A stretch of DNA of 59,422 nt from an uncultured Oscillospiraceae bacterium (GTDB lineage Bacteria > Bacillota > Clostridia > Oscillospirales > Oscillospiraceae). How positions within the stretch are numbered: position 1 is the stretch's first letter; each line of letters opens with the position of its first letter. The stretch spans positions 1 to 59,422 of the forward strand of contig CAKTQM010000006.1 of assembly GCA_934597125.1 (NCBI GenBank), written 5' to 3'. This document shows, piece by piece, positions 17,398 to 26,200 of the stretch. A program made the position numbers and the translations under genes. A model generated the notes under the pieces. The model ran no database searches. It had not been told where the DNA came from and worked only from the letters and a program-made list of their open reading frames with translations.

Positions 17398-18201
17398 ATG
17401 TTTCACACCAACACCAAAAACGGCCTTACCATCCTGACCGCCGATACCCTCTCCGGTGTGTGCCACGGCTTTTCCACCCGTTTGGGCGGCGTGTCCCCGG
17501 CTCCGTGGGACAGCCTGGATCTGGGTGTGGGCCGCGGTGACGACATGGAAAACGTGCGGGAGAATTACCGCCGCTTCTGCGCTGCGCTGGGTACCGACGT
17601 ACACCGCGTGGTGCTGTCCAAGCAGATCCACGAGGACGTGGTGCGCCACGTGACGGAGGACGACGCCGGCAAGGGCCTGTGGCGTGAGCGGGATTACCCC
17701 TCTGTGGACGGTATGGTTACCGACGTGCCCCACTTGCCGCTGGTGGTATTCTCCGCCGACTGTAATGTGGTGCTGCTGTACGACCCTGTCCGCGGGGCCA
17801 TCGGCGCCTGCCATGCCGGATGGCGGGGTACGGCTCTGGGCATTGCCGGAAAGACGGTGAGGGAAATGGTGCGCCTTTTCGGGTGCCGTCCCTCCGATAT
17901 CCGCGCCGCCATCGGCCCGGCCATCGGCCAGTGCTGCTTTGAGACCGATGGCGATGTGCCGGAGGCGCTGCACGCCGCACTGGGCGCGGAGGCCGACCCT
18001 TATATCACCTGGAACGGTCGCAAATACCACATTGATCTGAAAGCCATCAACGCCCTGTGGCTGCGAAAGGCCGGCGTTGCCGCCGTGGATATCAGCGGAG
18101 ACTGCACCGCCTGCCGTACCGACCTCTACTGGAGCCACCGGAAGCACGGCGGCGCCCGCGGCAGCCAGATCGCCATGATCTCATTGGAGGATACCCTATG
18201 A
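17398..18201 (+). CDS. pgeF: Purine nucleoside phosphorylase PgeF (YfiH/YlmD, laccase-like domain)
   Basis: 267 residues from ATG behind GAAAGGAG; an in-frame ATG at 17194 would read through the intergenic repeat. The copper/zinc-type active-site residues are His in KQIHEDVV, Cys in FSADCNVV and His in GACHAGWRGTA. The C-terminal block TACRTDLYWSHRKHGG is typical. Members phosphorolyse purine nucleosides; older annotations say polyphenol oxidase. The stop overlaps the next start (ATGA), so it is co-translated with the lipoprotein gene. Confidence 0.93.
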   Translation: MFHTNTKNGLTILTADTLSGVCHGFSTRLGGVSPAPWDSLDLGVGRGDDMENVRENYRRFCAALGTDVHRVVLSKQIHEDVVRHVTEDDAGKGLWRERDYPSVDGMVTDVPHLPLVVFSADCNVVLLYDPVRGAIGACHAGWRGTALGIAGKTVREMVRLFGCRPSDIRAAIGPAIGQCCFETDGDVPEALHAALGAEADPYITWNGRKYHIDLKAINALWLRKAGVAAVDISGDCTACRTDLYWSHRKHGGARGSQIAMISLEDTL

Positions 18202-19769
18202 AACGACGCATCGCGGCGCTGCTGCTGGCGGCGCTGAGCCTGTTTTCTCTGGCGGGCTGCGCCAGCTGGGACGAGGGGGATTATCTCAACGATCCCCTCA
18301 GCGAGCTGTCACGCTACTATCAGACGGATGCCCAGGACGAGACACCGGCACTGACTACCTTCGCCCTGCCGTATCTCAGCGGCGAGACGCTGGATCCCGT
18401 TACCTGCGGCGACGGCGTGCAGCACACCCTCGCTGCCCTGCTGTATGAGCCGCTGTACCGGCTGACGCCGGAGTTTGAGACCCAGCGCGTTCTGGCGGAG
18501 AGTGAGCACTATGATTCCCAGACCTTCACCTATACCATTACGCTGCGCACCGCGCAGTTCAGCGACGGCACCAGCCTGACGGCCCAGGACGTGGCCGCCA
18601 CACTGCTGCGGGCCCAGCAGTCCGCCCGCTATGGCGCACGTCTGGCGGATGTATCTGCCATTCGTGCGGAGGACGGCAATACCGTCACCATCCGCCTGAA
18701 CCGTGACCGTCAAGGTCTCACGGCGCTGCTGGATATCCCCATCGTCAAAGAGGGCACCGAGACCAACGCCTTTCCCACCGGCACGGGGCCCTATGCAAAA
18801 TCGCCGGAGGAGGACGCCCTGTACCCGAACACCTATTGGCGGCGTCCCACCTCCCTGCTGCCCTTTGACCGGATCCCTCTGCTGGCCTATAAGAGCCAGG
18901 ACGCCGCGTCATATGCCTTCTCCTCCCACGATGTACACCTGCTGGTCTGCGACATGACAAGCTCCAAGGGGGATACGGCCTCCACCAGCGGCAGCTATAC
19001 CGACGCGGATACCACCGTCCTGCAATATCTGGGCTTTAACCTGAACCGAAGGCTGTTTCAGAATGAGAACCTGCGTCTTGCCATCAGTATGGCGGTGGAT
19101 CGTACCGCCTATGTCAGCGCCTATCTGATGGGCCACGGCGTGGAGACCCAGTTCCCCATCCATCCCGCCAGCGGCCTCTATCCCGCCTCGCTGGAGACCG
19201 CCTATACCGCCGAGGACTGCGCCGCCGCCATGGCGGAGGTCTATATGGCCGACGGCGAGTGGATCTACAACATGACACTGCTGGTCAACAGCGAAAACAC
19301 CTTCCGCGTGTCCATCGCCCAGGAGGTGGCAAAGGAGCTGGAGCGGTACGATTTTAAGGTCACGGTCAACGCCCTGCCCTGGGATCAATATGTGTCCGCC
19401 CTGATGGACGGCCGTTATGACATGTATCTGGCCGAATGCAAGCTGACCGCCGATTGGGATGTGTCCCATCTGGTGGGTACCGGCGGCAGCCTGAATTACG
19501 GCGGGTTTTCCGACAGCATCGTGGACAGCCTGCTGGCCTCCTGCTTCACCGCGGATGAGAGCAGCCGCCCCGACGCGCTGAAAGCCCTGTGCCGCCGCCT
19601 GCAGAGCCAGACGCCCATCATTCCCCTTTGCTTCAAGCGAACCTCCGTGCTGCTGCCCTACGACGCGGTGGATGCCATTACCCCCACCGCCGCCGACCCT
19701 TTCTACCAGCTGGAGAAGTGGCACGTCAACTGGGGCGCGGCGACGGAGCCGGCAACAGAACAGAACTGA
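18198..19769 (+). CDS. Extracellular solute-binding lipoprotein, family 5 (peptide/nickel type)
   Basis: 523 residues. Lipobox LAGC with Cys at residue 21 anchors it to the membrane. Family 5 blocks are visible: LAALLYEPLYRLTPEFE, FTYTITLRTAQFSDGTSLTAQDV, FNLNRRLFQNENLRLAISMAVDR and, near the end, QTPIIPLCFK. It should bind an oligopeptide or similar ligand and pass it to an ABC importer, but no permease or ATPase gene is adjacent, so it is an orphan receptor or works with a distant transporter. It overlaps pgeF by 4 bases. Confidence 0.88.
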   Translation: MKRRIAALLLAALSLFSLAGCASWDEGDYLNDPLSELSRYYQTDAQDETPALTTFALPYLSGETLDPVTCGDGVQHTLAALLYEPLYRLTPEFETQRVLAESEHYDSQTFTYTITLRTAQFSDGTSLTAQDVAATLLRAQQSARYGARLADVSAIRAEDGNTVTIRLNRDRQGLTALLDIPIVKEGTETNAFPTGTGPYAKSPEEDALYPNTYWRRPTSLLPFDRIPLLAYKSQDAASYAFSSHDVHLLVCDMTSSKGDTASTSGSYTDADTTVLQYLGFNLNRRLFQNENLRLAISMAVDRTAYVSAYLMGHGVETQFPIHPASGLYPASLETAYTAEDCAAAMAEVYMADGEWIYNMTLLVNSENTFRVSIAQEVAKELERYDFKVTVNALPWDQYVSALMDGRYDMYLAECKLTADWDVSHLVGTGGSLNYGGFSDSIVDSLLASCFTADESSRPDALKALCRRLQSQTPIIPLCFKRTSVLLPYDAVDAITPTAADPFYQLEKWHVNWGAATEPATEQN

Positions 19770-19796
19770 GACTGCGGAAGCGGTCTCAGTTTTTTC
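19766..19796 (+). terminator. Terminator after the solute-binding protein gene
   Basis: CTGAGACTGC and GCGGTCTCAG pair (one G-T) around GGAA, followed by TTTTTT. Confidence 0.92.
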
Positions 19797-19830
19797 ATGG
19801 GCACTTTCCGGAATTTCCCAATATCCCCCC

Positions 19831-19859
19831 TTGCAATTCCCCTTTCGGTGTGATATACT
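19831..19859 (+). promoter_or_regulatory. Promoter of the riboswitch-controlled surface protein
   Basis: TTGCAA and TATACT with a 17-base spacer, about 20 bases upstream of the cobalamin aptamer. Confidence 0.75.
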
Positions 19860-19879
19860 GCTTTTCGACAAGTGTATAC

Positions 19880-19990
19880 AGGACGGCGCGTCGGCTTTAA
19901 GCCGACAGCGGAATGGGGTGAGATGCCCCGCGAGAAGGTCACTGTGATGCCTGTTTTGACAGGCTAAGTCAGATACGTAATGCGCCGCTC
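19880..19990 (+). promoter_or_regulatory. Cobalamin riboswitch aptamer
   Basis: The core follows the cobalamin class: GCGGAATGGGGTGAGATGCCCCG (P3-P4 region), GGTCACTGTGA (the GCCACTG-like box) and CTAAGTCAGATAC (AAGTCAGGATAC-like box). P1 closes through CGGCGC (19884-19889) with GCGCCG (19982-19987). A small hairpin GTCGGC-TTTAA-GCCGAC takes the P2 place. The aptamer is short and one base differs in each conserved box, so it could be a variant class. It lies in the leader of the 2661-residue protein. Confidence 0.82.
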
Positions 19991-20037
19991 CTGGGCTTTC
20001 GCCATTCCCGAAGCCGAAGCAAGAAGTGTTTGTTGAC

Positions 20038-20108
20038 GCACGACCTGCTTGGGCCGTGCGTTTTTGTTTTGCCGCACGGCCGGGTTTGGCCGTGCGCTTT
20101 TTCTTTTG
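20038..20108 (+). terminator. Tandem terminators of the riboswitch expression platform
   Basis: First hairpin GCACG...CGTGC followed by GTTTTTGTTTT (to 20070). Second GCACGGCC (20074-20081) with GGCCGTGC (20088-20095), followed by GCTTTTTCTTTT. Both lie between the aptamer and the gene. Two in a row suggests tight repression when cobalamin is bound. Confidence 0.8.
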
Positions 20109-20252
20109 CAGTCGAGTGCGGCTCTGGCCGCGATCTTTCCCATAGCGGCGGAGGGGGTTTGCCGGCTCCTTCCGCCCTACCTCATGAGACCTGCCGGAAA
20201 CGGCATTTACATATTGTGTTTTTTAGAAATTAAAACAGGAGGAAGGTCACAC

Positions 20253-23200
20253 ATGAGAAAACGCATAGTTTCTCTGCTGCTGGCACTGGTGATGCTGCTG
20301 AGCTTAGTTCCCACCACCGTGTTCGCGGCAGGGGACGAAGACACAGGAACAGAAAATTTGGGCAGTGTCCACGTGATCGTGGAGAATAACACGTTTACCG
20401 AGCCGTATACCGAGACGGATGCAGATACGGGTAAACCTGTGACCAATACGCCCGCGTGGACAGGCGAGATCGTAAACGAGACGGTCACCCTGACCAGCAC
20501 ATCCACCATGATGAGCTGTATCGCCGAGGCATTGGAGAAAAATGGCTTTACGGCGGTAGGCGCCAAGGGGGGCTATATCTCCAGGATCACCAAGACAGTG
20601 GACAGAGAGGAGCTGAGCCTTGGTGAGTTTGACGGCGGCACTGGCGGCGGCTGGATGGGCACGCTGAACGACTGGTTCACCAACGAGGGCTTTGCCAGCT
20701 TTACCGTAGCCAACAGCGAGCTGCAGGATGGCGACGAGATCCGCATGATGTACACCTGCAAACTCGGCAAGGACATCGGCGGCGACTATGCCACGATGGA
20801 CAATACCAGCCTGTCTCAGCTGAGCGTTACTCCGGCGGGCAAGCTGTCCCCCGAGTTCCCCTCCAACGTGACAGAATTCACCCTGACACTGCCGGCGGGC
20901 ACGGAGACCTTCAAGGTCAACGCAGCCGCGGCAAACAAGCAGAATCGGATCTATCTGACGCTGAAGACGGAGGAGGAGACACAGGATTACCGCTGCACCG
21001 CGGCGATCCCCGCCGTCAATGAGTCGACACTGACAGTCTGCTGCGGCGATACGAAGGAAGCGACTTACAAAGATGGTCAACTGTCAACACCGGCGGTCAC
21101 GGCCATCAATTATATCATCCATGTGCAGGTGGCGGGCGGCGATACGCCTGATCCCACGCCTGCCGCCACCGCCACTGTCAACATCCGTTCTCAGATGGCA
21201 GGCGGCTATCTGCACAGCATTGCACCGGCTGTCAAGGTCGCTTCTAACCTGGCGGAGCAGTACGGCTTCACCGATGAGGTAGACGGCGGCGTGTCCGCCC
21301 TGGACGTGCTGGTCAAGGCCCATGAGCTTATGCTGGGCGAAGACTTTACCGCGGAGACGGCCAGTAACTATCTGGTTGTTGGCAGCACGGGCTTTGTCAC
21401 CACAATTTTTGGTGAAAATACCGGCAACAGCGGTTTTACCATCAACGGTGAGACCCCCCACAATAATGTGCTGGTGGATGACAAGTATGCCCCCGGCGGA
21501 AAGAGCTATACCGGCTACACCTTCCCTCAGGCGGCGGTAAAGACCGGCGATACAGTGGAATTCTTCCTGTATCAGGACGGCTATGCACTGGATAACTACC
21601 CCCTGTGGGAGCGCAACGGCGCATCCCTGAGCAGCCTGACGGTGAAGCCGAAGACCGAAGTGGATATCACCGTGAACGGCTACTGCATTGCCTACTACGG
21701 CTGTGTTCCCATGGCCGCGTTGATAGAAAAGAATCAGGTCAAAGCGCTGAAAGGCGCCCAGCTGGCCTGGGTCGATGCCAACGGCGGCCTGACCGATATT
21801 GAAAACGCCGTAGTGGCTGAGGACGGCAAGGTGACCTTCACCGCGCCGGAGACGGCGGGCACCTATTATCTGACGGCCTATATGCCGGCAGAGGAGATCG
21901 AAGAGAATTACGCCACTCCCATCATCATGAGTATCCTGCCGGTCACGGTGGACGAAAACGCCCCTGACCTGCCGGTGCCCACGGATGTGACCTTTAGCGG
22001 CATACACAGCGGGCAGGTCGCGTCTTTGAAGCTCTATACCTACGCCAACGGTGTGAAGGGCAAGAAGGATCTGCTGGCGAATACTGCTCTGGTGGCAGAT
22101 GGCTATGCACAGAAGTATGAGCCCGTTGCGCTGCCTGACGGCCAGTATTGGGTGGAGGGCTATGACGCCAAGGACAACTGCAACGGCGGCCTGTCTATCT
22201 ATGTGGATGCCGAGCATGACGCTTTCAAGATCCAGCGCATCTATAATTTCAGTATTACGCCCAACGATTGGGCGCTGAATACGGATTACACCCTGACTGT
22301 GACGGTTACCAGCGCCGATGGTCAGCGTCTGGCTGAGGTAGGTCAGGCGGATAACTATGGCAAGACGGTGCCCAGCTGCATCTTCGTACTGGGCGACACC
22401 GTGGAAGCCACCGCCACACCCAACGCGGAAAAGCACGCTGAGTACCTTGCCGCTACAGCAAAGACAACTCCGGAAACGAATGCGGAGCTCAAGATTACAA
22501 TGGTGGTCGGCCACGGGCTGACTGTCCATGCCCCGAAGGGCTCCACCATCAGTGCCGGTGTGTTCCGGAATTACTGGACTTATGAGTTCGTAAAAGCTGA
22601 GTCTGTGACCGATGGCGAGGAGGACGTTACCGCAACATTCGTCCTTCCGACCGTCTCTGCCACTGACGGCTATATGAACTACAATAACCACTTTGTGCGC
22701 GTGCAGAATCCCAACGGCGTGACCTATTGGGATTTCGGCAAGTGGAATGAAGCCACGGAGATCACCCTTACCGCGGAGGATCTGCATATCGGCGACAGCA
22801 GCTTTACGAAGAATACTGTCAATGAGAGCTTCAGCAATGTGTACGATGTGGGTAATATCTACCTGAATATCAACTCCCAGGGCTACAAGAGCATGACGCG
22901 GGGCGAGCAGTACACGCTGAATGTGTTCCGCAACTGGCAGGCCATTGAAAGCTACATGAATGCCAAGATCGCTCTGCCCGACGTGCATTATCAGGTAATC
23001 GGCGTTGATGGCAGCGAAAGCAATGTGGTGACGATCACGCCCGATAAGGACAACAGCTCCATCGCCACTATGCGTGCCAACACAAACGGCACCGCCATCG
23101 TGCTGGTGACCTATGACGCCATGACCCACAATCAGGGCATGGTGCATGATAAGAGAGGCGGAGACGGCAAACAGCTTTCCGCCATTTGGCCGGAGTTTAC

Positions 23201-26200
23201 CGGTGTGTTCGTGGTGACGGTAGGCGCCGATGGCACCGGCATCCAGACCAATATGACCCTGGATCGTCTGACCACCGACCCCACACCGTTGGATGCCGAG
23301 CATGACATCCTGTTCTACACCGGCACGCAAGGTGCTGAGTACAGCTTCCGGCCTGAGGAAGGCTGCACCGTCACCGTGGCCCGTTCCACCGTTGGCAGCA
23401 AGATGTCCTTCTCCGGCTTTAGCAACGATAATGTGACCGTTGCCGCGGATGGTACCGTCACGATCACCGGCCTGACCACCGGCCGCCATATTATCAAGGT
23501 AGAGAAGAATGGCGTAGCCAGCTATCAGGTCATCACCGCCCGCCAGATCAGCTATACGCTGCTGGATAAGGACGGCAATGCGTATACCGAGGAGAACAAG
23601 CCCAAGGCCGGCGATACGGTAAAGGTGCAGTTCAGCGGTCTGGTGAACCCCAAGGAAAAGCTGTGCGGCGTCTATAATTGCACACCCGCCCTGTTGCTGG
23701 TCGGCGAGGATGGCACCAAGTTCCAGACAGCGGGAGGCGGCCCTGTCGGCACCTACGATTTCAGCAGTGACTCCGCCCGTCAGGTAATCACGATCACCCT
23801 TCCCAAGTACTGGTCGGAGGAGACTTACTCCCTGTCCGGTTTGATTATGGTAGGTTCCCTATATAGCTCGCGTACCGGTACACAGCGCGCGGTGCAGTAT
23901 AACGAGGGAAAAGGCACTTATACGGGCGACAAGATCGGCGACAACCTGTCCCGCCTGCCTGAGGTGGCAATCCCTGTGAGCGAGAGCAGCGATTTCCTCA
24001 CCGGTACGCTGACCTTTAAGGACAATAATGGCAAGCCCGTTACCCGCGACAAGCTGACTATCACCATGAAGGACAGCAGCGGCAACGCCGCGGTTGTCAA
24101 AGAGGACGCCACCTTCAAGGCACCGGCCGGAATGTATAATTACACCATCTCCGGCGCGGGCTTTGAATACGCCACCGGTTCCGTCACCCTTACCGCGGAG
24201 GGCTCGAACACCTTCGAGATCACCCTGACCGCCACCTCTGCCAATGCATGGGATGGCGTTACCACCACCGAGCCTCAAAAGGACGATAACGGCGTCTATC
24301 AGATCGGCACCGGCGCGGAGCTGGCGTGGTTCGTGACTAAGAGCAAGGATCAGGATATCTCCGGTGTGCTGACTGCCGATATCGACCTGGCCAAGTACGC
24401 CTGGCTGAATGTGTCGTCCTATAAGAAGGCCGTGCTGGACGGCAAGGGCTATGAGATCATCGGCCTGAACGCCCAGAAGGGCCTGTTCAGCCAGATCGGC
24501 AGCAATTCCCATATCAGCAATCTGACCTTGAAGGGCACTTCCGCCGGCGGCGGCGCTGTTACGGGCTACACAAATAGCGGCGTTGTGATTGAGAATTGCT
24601 TCAGCTATGTGACTATCAACGCTGCCACCAGCGACGTGGGCGGCATTGTTGGCAAGGCTGGCCAGAACACCACCATCCGCAACTGCGCCAATTACGGCGA
24701 TGTCACCGGCAGCGGCAATGTGGGCGGCATCATCGGCAGCTTTGCTGGAAACGGCACCACCATCACCGGCTGCTACAACACCGGTGCGGTGACCGCCACC
24801 GGCAGCAATGCGGGCGGCATCTTCGGCAGCAGCAGCTACGGTGTGACCGTTGACAGCTGCTATAACACCGGCGCCGTCACCGGCAGCAACGCCGGCGGCA
24901 TTGGCGGCACGGCGAAGGGCGAAACGCATTGGATGACCGGCGCAGTGCAGACGGCCATGACCGTCACTGCCTGCTACACCACCGGCGACAACGCCGCCTT
25001 TGGCAGCGTGGATGCCGCGTCTGTGGAGCGAAGCAAGTGCTACTCCCTGAAAGCCGACGATGAAAACGCCGAGACCCTGACTACAGATGCGGAGCTGAGC
25101 GATCAGTTTGCCGCCGTCTGCGGCGGCGGTTATCCCGCCCTGACGTGGCAGAAGGGTGTGAGTTTCCACCAGACGGACAACGAAACCGTCACCGCCCCCA
25201 CCTGCACGGAAAAGGGCTATACCACCCATACCTGCGCCAGCTGCAACGAGAGCTACAAGGACACCTATGTGGACGCGCTGGGCCATGACTGGTGCGATCA
25301 CGCGGCGGTGGATGAGACCTGCGGCAACTGCACAGCCGTACCGCCCACCTGCACGGAAGCGGGCAGCATTACCCGCACCTGTAAGCGCGAGGGCTGCAGC
25401 GAGACCAAGACGGACGCCGTGGCGGCTCTGGGCCACACCCCCGGCGACAACGAGGTGACCCGCTATCCTGCCTATTACACCTATACCTGTGACCGCTGCG
25501 ATGCGTTTGTCAAGCAGTGGAACGATGAGCGGCTGGCCTATGTGATCCTGCCGGAAGAGGGCGTTACCTCCGCCAACATGGCCGACGGCAGCTATCCCTG
25601 GCAGTACAACACCGAGAAGAACCGCTTCGAGAGCACCAACGTAGATCAGAACAAGACGACCTCCGAGACCTCCTTCTCCTTCACCGTGGACAAGGATCTG
25701 CTGCTCTCCTTCGACTACGGCGTGTCCTCTGAGGCAGGCTATGACATGTTCAACGCCGTTCTCAGCAACGGAACGGAGAACGTGGCCGCTGTCAGCAATC
25801 TCAGCGGCACTAAGGAGGGCACCTACTCCACCGCGCTGACCGCCGGCACCTGGACGCTGACGCTGAAGTTCAAAAAGGATGATGCTTCCCGCGGCGGCGA
25901 TGACCTGGCCTACATCAGCAACCTGACGCTGGGTGGCGTCAACGAGGCCATCTATCAGCTCACCGGCGACTTTTTGGCTGCCCAGGCCAAGGACGCGGCG
26001 CCTACTGTGGACTTTACCGGCGGCGAATGGCTGGTGCTGGGTCTGGCCCGCAGCGGCCGCGATGTGCCCAATGCGGACGCCTATTACCAGAACGTGGTGG
26101 CGTATGTTCAGGAGTACATCAACAGCAAGAACCGGCTGGATCGCAACAAGTCCACCGACAATTCCCGTGTGATCCTGGCGCTGACGGCTATCGGCAAGGA

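Noticed and set aside
20049..20252. Upstream in-frame start for the giant cobalamin-locus protein
   Set aside because: It would translate the riboswitch terminators and place the signal peptide about 68 residues inside the protein. ATG at 20253 has GGAGGAAGG and an immediate signal peptide.
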